Position numbers and translations under genes: made by a program
Shown: one piece after another, positions 35,774-45,273 of the stretch
Position numbering within the stretch: the stretch's first letter is position 1
Layout: every line of letters starts with the position of its first letter
Notes under the pieces: generated by a model
What the model saw: only the letters and a program-made list of their open reading frames with translations
Told to the model about the DNA's origin: nothing
Databases searched by the model: none
Assembly (NCBI RefSeq): GCF_002846335.1
Contig: NZ_PJMQ01000001.1
Coordinates: forward strand, 2,480,001 to 2,544,000
Source: Janthinobacterium sp. 61
GTDB taxonomy: Bacteria > Pseudomonadota > Gammaproteobacteria > Burkholderiales > Burkholderiaceae_D
DNA: 64,000 nucleotides
Direction of reading: 5' to 3'

Positions 35774-37102
35774 ATGCAGTTCGAGGATTTCGACCTTTCT
35801 ACTCCCGATGCCGGCCGGCAAGCCGGGGCGGCGCCTGGCGATGAAGAGTCGGCGGCCACGGCAGTGCGTCTGCAATACCTGCTCGACAATACGCCCTCCA
35901 TCATCTATTGCACCGTACCCAGCGGCGACTTCAAGATGACTTTTGTCAGCAACAATGCCTTGAATGTGCTGGGCTACCGGCCCGCCGAGATGGTGGCCGA
36001 CCCCAATTTCTGGTTCGACCACATCCATCCCGAGGATGCGCCCGGCATCTTTTCCAGCCTGGCGCAGATCTTCGTCGAAGGCGCGCGCGCCTATGAATAC
36101 CGCTTCCGCGTGCGCGACGGCAGTTACCTGTGGATGCACGACAGCCTGCGCCTGGTGCGCGACGAGCACGGCGTGCCGTTCGAGATCATCGGCTCGCTGA
36201 CGGATATTACCGAACGCAAGCACATGGAAGCGATGCTGCAGGCGCGCGGCGAAGAACAGCAACTACTGATCAGCAAGTTGCAGGAAGCGCACGACCAGCT
36301 GCTGCAATCGGAAAAGATGGCCTCCATCGGCCAGCTGGCGGCCGGCATCGCGCATGAAATCAATAACCCGATCGGCTTCGTCAACTCCAACATGAGTTCG
36401 CTGCAAGGCTATGTCGACACCCTGTTCGGCGTGATCGCCCAGTATGAAGCGGCGATGCGCGAGACGCTCGACGGCGCTGCCCTGGCCGCGCGCGTGGCCC
36501 AGGTGCGCGCGCAGGCCGACCTGACCTTCCTGCAGGACGACATGGTGGACCTGGTCCGCGAATCGATGGATGGCCTCAAACGCGTGCGCGACATTGTGCA
36601 GGCACTGAAGGATTTTTCCCACGTGGGCGAGACGGACTGGCAAGTCGCCAGCCTGCATGCTGGCCTGGACAGCACGCTCAATATCGTTGCCAACGAATTG
36701 AAATACAAGGCGCGTATCGACAAACAGTATGGCGAACTGCCGCCGATACTCTGCCTGGCCTCGCAGCTGAATCAGGTGTTCATGAACCTGCTCGTCAACG
36801 CGGGCCAGGCCATCAGCGGCGAAGGCGTGATCAGTATCCGCAGCGGTCATGCGGACGACTGGGTGTGGGTGGAAATCGGCGACACGGGTGCCGGCATCGC
36901 GCCCGAGCACCTGAATCGCATCTTTGAACCGTTCTTCACCACCAAGGCTGTCGGCAGCGGCACAGGCCTGGGCCTGTCGCTCTCATACGGCATCGTCAAC
37001 AAGCACGGCGGACGCATCGAGGTGGCATCCGAAGTGGGCCAGGGCACGCGCTTTACCGTGCACTTGCCCGTATCACCCCCGACGGCCCGGGCCGCGCCCT
37101 AG
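35774..37102 (+). CDS. PAS sensor histidine kinase, cytoplasmic (first)
   Basis: About 442 residues with no transmembrane span. A PAS domain (YLLDNTPSIIYCTVPSGDF to GSLTDITERK) is followed by a coiled linker and the kinase core: H-box [13 protein letters not shown]-box MNLLVNAGQAI, G1 GDTGAGI, F FEPFFTTK and G2 [13 protein letters not shown]. The HEINNP signature resembles the HPK4 group. Its stop codon shares a CTAG with the stop of the convergent HD-GYP-type regulator. The signal sensed is unknown. I chose the ATG at 35774; a GTG at 35753 is possible. Confidence 0.9.
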   Translation: MQFEDFDLSTPDAGRQAGAAPGDEESAATAVRLQYLLDNTPSIIYCTVPSGDFKMTFVSNNALNVLGYRPAEMVADPNFWFDHIHPEDAPGIFSSLAQIFVEGARAYEYRFRVRDGSYLWMHDSLRLVRDEHGVPFEIIGSLTDITERKHMEAMLQARGEEQQLLISKLQEAHDQLLQSEKMASIGQLAAGIAHEINNPIGFVNSNMSSLQGYVDTLFGVIAQYEAAMRETLDGAALAARVAQVRAQADLTFLQDDMVDLVRESMDGLKRVRDIVQALKDFSHVGETDWQVASLHAGLDSTLNIVANELKYKARIDKQYGELPPILCLASQLNQVFMNLLVNAGQAISGEGVISIRSGHADDWVWVEIGDTGAGIAPEHLNRIFEPFFTTKAVGSGTGLGLSLSYGIVNKHGGRIEVASEVGQGTRFTVHLPVSPPTARAAP

Positions 37103-38430
37103 CCTTCCTTGACGGGCGCGTACACGCGGATGCTGAGCCGGCCGCCATTCTTGGCTTCGAAATCGAACAGCTGGGCAATCACGCGGGCCGTCAGCACGTG
37201 TTCGGCGGCAAGCAGCATCAGGCCATCGCGGCTGATCAGGTCGCGCGACAGCACCATGCCCGGTTCCAGCTGGCCCGACAGCACGGTCAGATCGCGCGCC
37301 GGCGGTTCCGTCTCCTCCATGATGGCGCGGAATGCGGCCACCACGGCAGGGTCGTAGCGCTTGCCGATGCTGTCGTAGATCAGGGTGCGGGCTTCTTCGG
37401 CGCGCAGGCTGCGCTGCACCATGGCGCCGATCTGCAAGCCGTCATAGTCAGACGCCAGCGCCAGGATGCGCGCGCCCAGCGGAATGGCCAGGCCCACCAT
37501 GCCATCAGGAAAGCCGCCACCGTCGAAGCGCTCCAGTTGCGAGCGCAGGATGACGGAGACGGCGCGCAATTCATCGAGCGCCATCAGCAATTGTTCGGCG
37601 CGCAGCGGATGCTTGCGGAAGGCCGCCAGCTGCTCGCCCGTCCAGGCGCTGGCCGGCAGTTCCAGTACATCGTCGCTCAAGCTGAGTTTGCCGATATCCT
37701 TGAGCAGGGCCGCGATGAACACGTCGCGCGCTTCCTGCCCTTGCAAGCCCAGCGCCTGCGCCAGCTTGCGCGACAATTCCGCCACGCGCCGCGCATGGCC
37801 GACCAGCTTGCCGCCACGCATCTCGATCAGATTGGAAAACACCTTGATCGTCGTCACGAACGTGGCTTTCAGGCGTTCGTTGGCCGCCTGCACTTCGTCG
37901 TGCGAGAGTTTCAGCTGCTGCGTGCGCGTGGCCACCTTCGCTTCCAGGCTGGCGTTGAGCGCCTGCAGCTGCACGTTCTGGCTGGCCGTCAGCGCTTCCA
38001 GGCGCAGTTTTTCCTGTTCCAGCGCGCGCCGTTCCAGCGCGTGGCGCACCACCAGCACCATATCGTTCTCGTCCCACGGCTTGGTCACGTAGCGGTAGAT
38101 TTCGCCCTGGTTGATGGCGTCGAGGATGGACTGGATGTCCGCGTAGCCCGTCAGCAGCAAACGCATGGTGCCGGGCCAGCGCTGGCGCACCTGGGCCAGG
38201 AATTGCGCGCCATCCATGTGCGGCATGCGCATGTCGGAAATGACCAGGTCCACCGTCTCGCTCTCGAGCAGGGCCAGGCCCGCCGCGCCGCCGTCGGCTG
38301 TCAGCACGCGGTAACCGTGCGGGCGGAACAAACGCCGCAGCGACGACAGGATGTTCGGTTCGTCGTCGACGCACAGGATGGTCGGCGCTGCGGCCGCGGT
38401 GCTGGTGCTCATGTTTTCCCGTTCGGTCAT
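37099..38430 (-). CDS. Response regulator with degenerate HD-GYP domain
   Basis: 443 residues: an N-terminal receiver (TILCVDDEPN, phospho-acceptor in DLVISDMRMPHMDG, KPWDE), a coiled linker, an HD-GYP-like domain, and a C-terminal EPGMVLSRDL beta domain. The HD motif reads LLKDIGKL (about residue 242) instead of LLHDIGKI, and the canonical HHExxDGxGYP reads QLERFDGGGFP (about 301), so three metal ligands are lost. A c-di-GMP phosphodiesterase activity is therefore unlikely; a sensor or scaffold role is more plausible. Start at 38430 overlaps the kinase stop (ATGA). Confidence 0.88.
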   Translation of the reverse strand: MTERENMSTSTAAAAPTILCVDDEPNILSSLRRLFRPHGYRVLTADGGAAGLALLESETVDLVISDMRMPHMDGAQFLAQVRQRWPGTMRLLLTGYADIQSILDAINQGEIYRYVTKPWDENDMVLVVRHALERRALEQEKLRLEALTASQNVQLQALNASLEAKVATRTQQLKLSHDEVQAANERLKATFVTTIKVFSNLIEMRGGKLVGHARRVAELSRKLAQALGLQGQEARDVFIAALLKDIGKLSLSDDVLELPASAWTGEQLAAFRKHPLRAEQLLMALDELRAVSVILRSQLERFDGGGFPDGMVGLAIPLGARILALASDYDGLQIGAMVQRSLRAEEARTLIYDSIGKRYDPAVVAAFRAIMEETEPPARDLTVLSGQLEPGMVLSRDLISRDGLMLLAAEHVLTARVIAQLFDFEAKNGGRLSIRVYAPVKEG

Positions 38431-39908
38431 GGTATGGCGGCCTGCGCCTGGCGCACGGGCAAGGTAATGCGGAAGGTGGTGCCGAGGCCGATGCTGCTGC
38501 GCACGTCGATGCGGCCGTGGTGCTTTTGCACCGTGCTGTAAGCCAGCGACAGGCCCAGCCCCGTGCCCTTGCCGACGGCCTTGGTGGTAAAGAAGGGATC
38601 GAAGATGCGCGACAGGTGTTCGGGCGCAATGCCGCCGCCCGTGTCCTCGATCTCGATCCACACTTCCCTGGCGTTGTCGCTGCCCGTGCGCAGGGTGATG
38701 CGTCCGCGCGCCTCGCCCATGGCGTGGGCGGCATTGACGACCAGGTTCATGATCACCTGGTTCAGCTCGGAAGGCTGGCATTCGATATCAGGGATGTCGC
38801 CATAGTCGCGCACCACGTCTGCCTTGTACTTGACCTCGTTATTCACGATATTGAGCGTGGTGTCGATGCCCTGGCGCAGGTCGGCCCAGACCCACTCCTG
38901 GTGCGCATCCGTGCGCGAAAAATCCTTCAAGTCCTGCACGATGCGGCGCACGCGCGAAATGCCTTCCTTCGATTCGCCCATCAGCAGCGGAATGTCGGTG
39001 CGCAGGAAATCGAGGTCGATCTGTTCGCGCAAGGCGCGCAGGCGCGCCGCCACCACGGCGTCGGCGACGGCCGGCTCGGCTTCCTCATAGGCGTCGAGCA
39101 TGCTGAACAGATCGTCCAGATACCCTTCCAGGGTGCCGACATTGGAAAACACATAGCCGATGGGATTGTTGATCTCGTGCGCCACGCCGGCGGCCAGCTG
39201 GCCGATCGAGGCCAGCTTTTCCGACTGCAGCAGCTTTTGCTGGGCCAGCGACAGCTTGCTGTTCAATTCCGTCAGGGCCAGGTTACGCTCGCGCAATTCC
39301 ATATCGGCGATCTGGCGCTGGCGGATATCGTCGGCCAGGCGCTCGTTCATTTCCGCCAGCTGGGCCGTGCGTTTGGCCACCAGATGTTCCAGGTTGTCGT
39401 GCGCCTTGCGCAGCGCGAGTTCGGCAAGGCGCCGCTCGCTCACGTCGCGCAGGGTTTCGATGGCGCCCACCAGGCGTCCCTGGCGGTCGCGCAGGGGCGC
39501 CGCCGTGAAGTGCAGCCAGTGACCATCGGGGCCGATATCGGCAAAGAAATCCTCGGCCTCGTAGGCGCCGGGGATCACGGGAGAGCGCTTCAGCTTGCCC
39601 AGGTAGAGGTCGTTTTCGCCGAGCGCGATATCGTCGGCCACCAGCAAGTCGGCCAGGCAGGCGCGCGGCTGCGGATAAAACGCCTTCCAGTGCTCGCGCG
39701 TGCCGACCATCTCGGCGGCCGTAAAGCCCAGCAACTGTTCGCAGGCGCTGTTCCAGTGCGTCACCACGTGGTCCGTGTTGATGGCGAAGGTGGCCACGGG
39801 ATGGCCATCGAAAAACGCCGATAGCGCGATGGTATCTCCCTGGCGGCGTTCCGGCGTGGCGGGCAGCGCCTGCCCTGCGTCTGTTTCCATGGCCTCTATC
39901 CTGTTCAT
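38427..39908 (-). CDS. PAS sensor histidine kinase, cytoplasmic (second)
   Basis: 493 residues, no transmembrane segments. A PAS domain ([30 protein letters not shown] to [14 protein letters not shown]), a coiled coil (about 170-245), then the HPK4-like core: [43 protein letters not shown] and [13 protein letters not shown]. Both flanking genes overlap by four bases, so it is expressed with the HDOD and HD-GYP-like proteins. It resembles the kinase at 35774-37102, suggesting duplication. Confidence 0.92.
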   Translation of the reverse strand: MNRIEAMETDAGQALPATPERRQGDTIALSAFFDGHPVATFAINTDHVVTHWNSACEQLLGFTAAEMVGTREHWKAFYPQPRACLADLLVADDIALGENDLYLGKLKRSPVIPGAYEAEDFFADIGPDGHWLHFTAAPLRDRQGRLVGAIETLRDVSERRLAELALRKAHDNLEHLVAKRTAQLAEMNERLADDIRQRQIADMELRERNLALTELNSKLSLAQQKLLQSEKLASIGQLAAGVAHEINNPIGYVFSNVGTLEGYLDDLFSMLDAYEEAEPAVADAVVAARLRALREQIDLDFLRTDIPLLMGESKEGISRVRRIVQDLKDFSRTDAHQEWVWADLRQGIDTTLNIVNNEVKYKADVVRDYGDIPDIECQPSELNQVIMNLVVNAAHAMGEARGRITLRTGSDNAREVWIEIEDTGGGIAPEHLSRIFDPFFTTKAVGKGTGLGLSLAYSTVQKHHGRIDVRSSIGLGTTFRITLPVRQAQAAIP

Positions 39909-40744
39909 GCCAGCATGATCCGCGACATTTCATCGAAGGTGTGTTCCGTTTGCCGCAGCAGCGCCAGCCACGCTTGTTCGTCCAGGGCAAGGTTGCGCCA
40001 GACTGCGGGCGACAGCGGTGGTACCAGCGCGTCGTCGACACCGGCCAGGTCGAGCGCCAGAGCGATGGCGTTGGCCATGTGCACGGCCAGAGGCAAGCCG
40101 CCCGCCTCCAGGCGGTCGATGGCGTAGTGGTCAGCCACCGCCTGCTGTATCGCCTCGGGAAACTTCCAGTAGGCGGCCAGGGCGCTGCCCACTTGCGCGT
40201 GATCGATACCGATGACGGCCAGCTCCGCCTCGGCCATCTGGCAGTCGTGCGCCTGGCGGTAGCTGCGCACGAGCGCGTGCTCGGCCGGGAAGCGCGTCAC
40301 CAGCACCAGGGTGCCCAGGTCGTGCAGCAGCCCGGCCGTGAAAGCCGTCTCGGGATTGACACCCAAGTGCGGCGCCAGCAGGCGCGCGGCGATGGCCGTG
40401 GCCAGCGAATGGCGCCAGAATGCCTGGAAGTCGAAGCCGCCGGCCGCCGGCGCGAAGCTGCTCGTCAGGGCGCAGGCCGTGACGACGGTGCGGATGCTGT
40501 GAAAGCCCAGCACGGAAACGGCTTGCGGAATACTGGTGACCTTCGATTGCATGCCATAGAAAGAGGAATTGGCGATGCGCAAGGTCTTCGCCGCCAAGGC
40601 CTGGTCCAGCTCAATCTTTTGCGCCAGCACATGCACGTCCGTGTCGTCCTGGTCCATGCTCGACAGCAGTTCCAGCACCACCACCGGCAGCGAAGGCAGT
40701 TCCTGTATCTGGCGGACGATGTGCTCAAAACTGAGGCGTATCAT
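39905..40744 (-). CDS. HDOD domain protein
   Basis: 279 residues of a single HDOD domain, a non-catalytic relative of HD hydrolases common in signalling. ELPSLPVVVLELLSSMDQDDTD, LAAKTLRIANSSFYGMQSKVTSIPQAVSVLG and TAGLLHDLGTLVL are the typical motifs. It likely works as a scaffold or regulator for the adjacent kinases. Its stop overlaps the kinase start and its start overlaps the upstream stop, both by four bases. Confidence 0.92.
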   Translation of the reverse strand: MIRLSFEHIVRQIQELPSLPVVVLELLSSMDQDDTDVHVLAQKIELDQALAAKTLRIANSSFYGMQSKVTSIPQAVSVLGFHSIRTVVTACALTSSFAPAAGGFDFQAFWRHSLATAIAARLLAPHLGVNPETAFTAGLLHDLGTLVLVTRFPAEHALVRSYRQAHDCQMAEAELAVIGIDHAQVGSALAAYWKFPEAIQQAVADHYAIDRLEAGGLPLAVHMANAIALALDLAGVDDALVPPLSPAVWRNLALDEQAWLALLRQTEHTFDEMSRIMLA

Positions 40745-41085
40745 GCCGCATCCCCCTGCCGGTAGCGCTGCAGCAGCGCCAGCAGTTGCGCCCCGGAAGA
40801 ATCGGGCGGCGTGGCGCGGAACAGCACCGCCAGCCGTTCCAGGCGGCGCAAGCGTTCCTGCTCGGCAAGCTCCTGCGCGGCGGGGTCCAGCGTCTCTTCC
40901 ATGACGACGTAGCAGCGCTCCACATTGCGCCTGCGCAAGGCCGTCAGGCTGGCCGCCGTCAGGGTGGCGCCCTGGGCCAGCAGCACGGCGCCGCTGGCGT
41001 CGCTCAGCGCCTGCGCCAGCACCATGCCTTCCTGCGCCTGCTCCATCGAAATCTCGCGTCCGCTTTCACTCACGCTCTCACTCAT
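40741..41085 (-). CDS. Small protein resembling the HD-GYP C-terminal beta domain
   Basis: 114 residues. The segment EGMVLAQALSDASGAVLLAQGATLTAASLTALRRRNVERCYVV parallels the C-terminal domain of the degenerate HD-GYP regulator (EPGMVLSRDLISRDGLMLLAAEHVLTARVIAQL), so it is a stand-alone version of that domain with a helical tail. The function is unknown; the position between a response regulator and an HDOD gene, with four-base overlaps on both sides, argues for a role in the same complex. Confidence 0.75.
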   Translation of the reverse strand: MSESVSESGREISMEQAQEGMVLAQALSDASGAVLLAQGATLTAASLTALRRRNVERCYVVMEETLDPAAQELAEQERLRRLERLAVLFRATPPDSSGAQLLALLQRYRQGDAA

Positions 41086-41948
41086 TTATCCACTCCATGA
41101 CGACTCAGTGTGACCAGGCTGCCGCGCGAGCGCGAATGCAAGCCCATGGGATGGATCGCCACGACATACGGCTGCCCATCGATGGCGGCCAGGCGGGGCG
41201 TGTCCTGCCCGTCGAACAGCTGCGGCAAGACCAGCGCCGCCTCGTTGCCCAGCAGGGCCGCGCCCCGCTCGAACAGGTTGGCTGCCGCCGCATTGATGAA
41301 GGCGATCATGCCTTCGTCGTCTAGCCCGATCACGGGCAGCGGCAGAAATTGCAGCAGTTCGCGCGCGATGCCCAGACTGACCTCATCGCGGCTGATCTGA
41401 TGCTGCTGCTGGCGCACCAGCGCCTGCATGGCGGCATTGGCTGCCGCCAGCGCCAGGTTGGCCTCGCGCAACTGCTCGTTGAGGCGCACATTGTCGTCGT
41501 CGATGCCCTTCAGACGGAAGGCTTCGGCGATATGTTCGCGCAGCTGATGGTCGTCCCAGGGCTTGGTGAGGAACTTGAAGATGGCGCCTTCGTTGACGGC
41601 GTCCGTAACGGCCTGCAACTCGGTATAGCCCGACAGCATGATGCGGATGGTTTGCGGACACAGCAGCTTGGCCTTGCGCAGGAAGTCGGCGCCCAGCATG
41701 CCGGGCATGCGCTGGTCCGACACGATCACATCGACCGCATGGCTGGCCAGCACGTCCAGCCCTTCCTGGCCGCTGCCGGCCGTGAGGATATGGTAGGCAT
41801 CGCGCCGCAGCAGGCGCTTGAGGGAAGCGAGGATATTCGGCTCGTCATCGACCAGCAGCAAGGTGCGCGGCTGCGTCGCTGGCTGCTGCACGGCGTCCGC
41901 CGCCGGCACCGCGATGCCTGGCATACCATGCTCGTCGTGCAAATCCAT
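41082..41948 (-). CDS. Response regulator with PAS-like output
   Basis: 288 residues: a receiver domain (LLLVDDEPNILASLKRLLRR, phospho-acceptor in DVIVSDQRMPGM, KPWDD), a helical linker, and a PAS-like domain near 200-285 (FLPLPVIGLDDEGMIAFINAAAANLF). There is no DNA-binding domain, so output is probably protein-protein. It is the first gene of the five-gene run, with a 115 bp gap upstream, and is the natural phosphate acceptor for one of the two kinases here. Confidence 0.9.
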   Translation of the reverse strand: MDLHDEHGMPGIAVPAADAVQQPATQPRTLLLVDDEPNILASLKRLLRRDAYHILTAGSGQEGLDVLASHAVDVIVSDQRMPGMLGADFLRKAKLLCPQTIRIMLSGYTELQAVTDAVNEGAIFKFLTKPWDDHQLREHIAEAFRLKGIDDDNVRLNEQLREANLALAAANAAMQALVRQQQHQISRDEVSLGIARELLQFLPLPVIGLDDEGMIAFINAAAANLFERGAALLGNEAALVLPQLFDGQDTPRLAAIDGQPYVVAIHPMGLHSRSRGSLVTLSRHGVDK

Positions 41949-42095
41949 GGGACCATCCTCTCATCGCCACGGCGATATGGGAGCTTGCCTGGAGCGGGAA
42001 GCTGTCGCGCGAGACAGTCTTGCGAGTCTTGCGCGGCATCCCGCTTGCGCTGAAATTATACGACTAAATATTCCTTCATAGCACTTATCCGCCAC

Positions 42096-42566
42096 TTATC
42101 CGCGCCGTGCCGGACAGGGCGTGTCGCGGTAGAACACAAAGCCGCCCAGGCCGATGGCCTTGGTATCGGCTTTCACGCCATATACCAGCATGTTCTTGTC
42201 CGCCTCGATGCGCAGCAGGTTCAGGTGCTGCACGATTTGCGCGTGCGACAGTTCCAACGAAGGGGTCGGCGCCAGTTGCAAACGCAGCTCTGACGTGGCC
42301 GCATCGTAGGCCCAGCGGCCCGGATTATAGAAGGCGAAGCCGCCATCGAAACGCAGGCGGCCATCCTTGAACTGGGTCAGGCAAATACCGGGAAATTCGC
42401 TGGGCGGGTTGTACCAGGTGGCGGCCACGGCCGCATCGGCCGGCGTCTTGCCCGGCATCTGCATGCCAGCCGTGTCACCGACATTATTACCGTCCCCGCC
42501 CATGCCGGCGCAACCGGCCAGCGCCAGCGCGCAAGCCCATGCGCCCGCGCGCGTGATGAATCTCAT
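42096..42566 (-). CDS. Hypothetical lipoprotein
   Basis: About 156 residues with a lipoprotein signal: MRFITRAGAWACALALAGCAGMGG (lipobox LAGC). A start two codons upstream (42572) is possible. The mature part starts with a Gly/Asn-rich linker and has a compact domain with two cysteines (ICLTQF and TPCPAR). A pattern of GFAFYNPGRWAYDAATSEL could be beta structure. No family recognised. Confidence 0.7.
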   Translation of the reverse strand: MRFITRAGAWACALALAGCAGMGGDGNNVGDTAGMQMPGKTPADAAVAATWYNPPSEFPGICLTQFKDGRLRFDGGFAFYNPGRWAYDAATSELRLQLAPTPSLELSHAQIVQHLNLLRIEADKNMLVYGVKADTKAIGLGGFVFYRDTPCPARRG

Positions 42567-42653
42567 GTGCATTCCCGTCCCCTTGCTTTATAGAAACATA
42601 ATCTTAGTCCGGGAAACTTGGCTGTTCAAGCGGCCACCGCACATAAGGCGGAT

Positions 42654-43907
42654 TTAATTGCCTCCGGACGCCTTGGCAGCCGCCTCGCGCAATTTATCTT
42701 TTTTACTCTTGCGCGCGCCCTTCACGCCACCATTGACCGTATCCGTCACGGCACTCACGGGCGTGGGCAGTTCCGTCGGCTCGAAACCGGCCACCACTTC
42801 GCGCACGATGCGCAAGTCGTTGCGGTTTTCGATCAGGCGGAAATGCGCTTCCGTATCGGCCGTCACAAAACTGATGGCCGTGCCGCTTTCGCCGGCGCGG
42901 CCAGTGCGCCCGATGCGGTGCGTGTAGTCGACGGCCGAGCGGGGCAAGTCGTAATTGACGACGGCAGGCAAGCCGGCGATGTCGATGCCGCGCGCGGCCA
43001 CATCGGTGGCCACCAGCACCTGCAAGCGCCCCGCCTTGAAGTCGGCCAGCAGCTGGCTGCGCGTGCCCTGGCTGAATTCGCCATGGAAGGCGCCCACGTG
43101 CAGGCCCGCGCGCTGCAGCTTGTCGGCCACGTGTTCAGCCGCGTACTTGGTGGCGACGAACACCAGCACCCTATCCCACTGCTGCTGCAGGATCAGGTAG
43201 CGCAGCAGCTGCGTGCGGCGCGGCACGTCGACCGTGATGGCCCGCTGCACGATATCGGGCTTGTCCTGCGGTTCGGACGCCACCTCGATGCGCACGGGGT
43301 CCGTCAACAGGCTGTCGGCCAGCGCCTGCACGCTGTCGGGGAAGGTGGCGGAGAAAAACAGGTTTTGCCGCTGCTTGGGCAGCAGCGCCAGAATCGCGTT
43401 GATTTCCTCGCTAAAACCCATGTCGAGCAGGCGGTCAGCCTCGTCCAGCACGCACAGCGACACGCCGCCCAGTTTCACGGCATTTTGCCGCACCAGGTCC
43501 AGCAGGCGGCCCGGCGTGGCGACGACGATATCGGCGCCGCCGCGCAAGTCCATCATCTGCGGATTGATCGACACGCCGCCGAACAGCACGGAAATCTTCA
43601 ATTTGACGGGCAGCGGCTTGGCCAGCGCGTGTACCGTCTGTCCCACCTGCGCCGCCAGCTCGCGCGTGGGCACGAGGATCAGCGCGCGCACCTGGCGCGG
43701 GCCGGAAACGGGCGCCATCAGCGCCTGCAGCAGCGGCAGCGCGTAGGCGGCCGTCTTGCCGGAACCCGTCTGCGCCGCGCCCAGCACGTCGCTGCCGCGC
43801 AGGATGGCGGGAATGGCGGCCGCCTGGATGGCCGTCGGCGCGGCATAGCCGGCCTTGTCAACGGCACGGACCAGGGAGGGAATCAGACCCAGTGAGGAAA
43901 ATGGCAT
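42654..43907 (-). CDS. DEAD-box RNA helicase, RhlE family (second copy)
   Basis: About 417 residues. AAQTGSGKTAAYALPLLQAL (motif I), PTREL, DEADRLLDMGF, SATF and HRIGRTGRAG are all present. The ATG at 43907 (MPFSSLGLIPSLV) is the conserved RhlE start; an upstream in-frame extension is not. The C-terminal tail is short (KGARKSKKDKLREAAAK) compared with the other RhlE here, so the two probably have distinct RNA targets. A GC-rich hairpin lies 31 bases before the start. Confidence 0.93.
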   Translation of the reverse strand: MPFSSLGLIPSLVRAVDKAGYAAPTAIQAAAIPAILRGSDVLGAAQTGSGKTAAYALPLLQALMAPVSGPRQVRALILVPTRELAAQVGQTVHALAKPLPVKLKISVLFGGVSINPQMMDLRGGADIVVATPGRLLDLVRQNAVKLGGVSLCVLDEADRLLDMGFSEEINAILALLPKQRQNLFFSATFPDSVQALADSLLTDPVRIEVASEPQDKPDIVQRAITVDVPRRTQLLRYLILQQQWDRVLVFVATKYAAEHVADKLQRAGLHVGAFHGEFSQGTRSQLLADFKAGRLQVLVATDVAARGIDIAGLPAVVNYDLPRSAVDYTHRIGRTGRAGESGTAISFVTADTEAHFRLIENRNDLRIVREVVAGFEPTELPTPVSAVTDTVNGGVKGARKSKKDKLREAAAKASGGN

Positions 43908-43937
43908 AGCGGGCCTTCTTGTATATTCGTAAAGTGA

Positions 43938-43962
43938 GACCGGCCGCAATGTGCGGCCGGTC
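43938..43962 (-). promoter_or_regulatory. Leader hairpin before the second RhlE gene
   Basis: GACCGGCCGCA (43938-43948) and TGCGGCCGGTC (43952-43962) form an 11-bp perfect stem with a three-base loop. No T-tract follows on the minus strand, so it looks like a leader structure rather than a terminator. Confidence 0.55.
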
Positions 43963-44089
43963 GGATATGGTGACAGTATAAAGCAAGGGTACGATTAACC
44001 GGACAAAATGCTCAGGGCCAGGCGCCATGCCGCAGACAGTACGCTAGTACGGCAAGGCAATGGCAACAACGCTCTGGGGATTTTGTCGG

Positions 44090-45148
44090 CTATTGCTTGG
44101 GCACTTGCAGCTTGGGGTAGCCATTGTCATCGTAACCCGGCATGCCGCGGCGGATGGCGTGCGAAAAGTCCGCATCGTCGTTGGCGGCCCGCGCGCGCGC
44201 CGTGATGTGGCCCCCTGTACGCAGCTGCTGGAAGCTCTGGCCAGGCACCAGGCCCTTGACGTCGAACAGATAGCGGTCCAGGTAGCCCGAGGCCAGCAGG
44301 CGGTAGTCGAACGGCAGGCCCGGCACGATGCGGCGCACCATCTCGAAGACGATGGTGGTGCAGTTGGCCGTCAGCGTGTTGTAGAACTGCGGCTTGGCCT
44401 TCAGCGCTTGCGCTTCGTCCAGGTAGGCGAGGAACAGCGAGCGCATGGCCGCTTTCGGCATCATCACGCGGTACAGATGCATGTCCTCGTGCCGCGCATT
44501 CGTGCGCACGCGCAGGATGTCGCGCTCGTCGGCGGCAATCAGGCTCATCTCGAAATGCTTGAAAAAGCCGCCGATGGCGGAAAAGCTCTCGCCCTTTTCC
44601 TTGCGGATCTCGATGGAAAACGTCAAAAATCGCCCGTCGGCAAAGCCGAACGAGATCAGGGTATGCGCAATGTAGGGCCCCGTCCAGTACGACAGCGCCG
44701 TGTCCACCGTGCGCAGCTCGTCGAGGTCGTAGCTGCGCTGCTCCCACTTGACCGTGTAGTCGTCATCGCTGCGCCAGTCGAAATTGCGCACATTGTCCAG
44801 CGTGACGCGATTGCCCGTCACGGTGCCCGCGACATTGCGCGCCACGTCATCGGCCCACACGCGCTGCTGCTTCGGCGTGATCAGGCTCCACCACAGGAGC
44901 AGCAGGATAAAACCACCCGCATACGGCAGCAGCACGCGCGCATCGCCGCGCGTCCACCACAGCACCACGCTGGCCACGCCCAGCGCGCCCCACAGCAGCG
45001 CGCCGATGGCTTGTGCCGCCGTGCCGCCAGAGAGCTGGTACCACAGCGCCAGCGCACCCCACAGAGCAGTCAACAGGAGAATCAGGGAAACGGCCATTTT
45101 GCCGATGCTGCCCAGCACGGAGCGGGCACGAAATGATAAGAAAGTCAT
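44090..45148 (-). CDS. DUF4105 domain membrane protein
   Basis: 352 residues. Three N-terminal hydrophobic spans (about 18-36, 45-65, 70-90), then a large soluble DUF4105-like domain with DNVRNFDWRSDDDYTVKWEQR, HTLISFGFADGRFLTFSIE, and the NCTTIVFEMVRRI segment whose Asn-Cys is the conserved feature (a papain-like fold is proposed for such proteins). Role unknown; an envelope hydrolase is possible. It lies upstream of RhlE on the same strand with a 183 bp gap. Confidence 0.82.
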   Translation of the reverse strand: MTFLSFRARSVLGSIGKMAVSLILLLTALWGALALWYQLSGGTAAQAIGALLWGALGVASVVLWWTRGDARVLLPYAGGFILLLLWWSLITPKQQRVWADDVARNVAGTVTGNRVTLDNVRNFDWRSDDDYTVKWEQRSYDLDELRTVDTALSYWTGPYIAHTLISFGFADGRFLTFSIEIRKEKGESFSAIGGFFKHFEMSLIAADERDILRVRTNARHEDMHLYRVMMPKAAMRSLFLAYLDEAQALKAKPQFYNTLTANCTTIVFEMVRRIVPGLPFDYRLLASGYLDRYLFDVKGLVPGQSFQQLRTGGHITARARAANDDADFSHAIRRGMPGYDDNGYPKLQVPKQ

Positions 45149-45273
45149 GCCTCAATTATAGGGGCAAGTGAAGATGCGCAAGTAGTTCGGGCGTGTCCAG
45201 CGTATCTTGGAACAGACACGCAATATTATTTCGATGGCATAATGATTTCTTTTGCAATTAATTCTGCCTTCGC

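Noticed and set aside
38430..38781. N-terminal extension of the HD-GYP-type regulator to 560 residues
   Set aside because: The extension overlaps the kinase gene in another frame; the receiver domain begins right after the ATG at 38430, which overlaps the kinase stop by ATGA.
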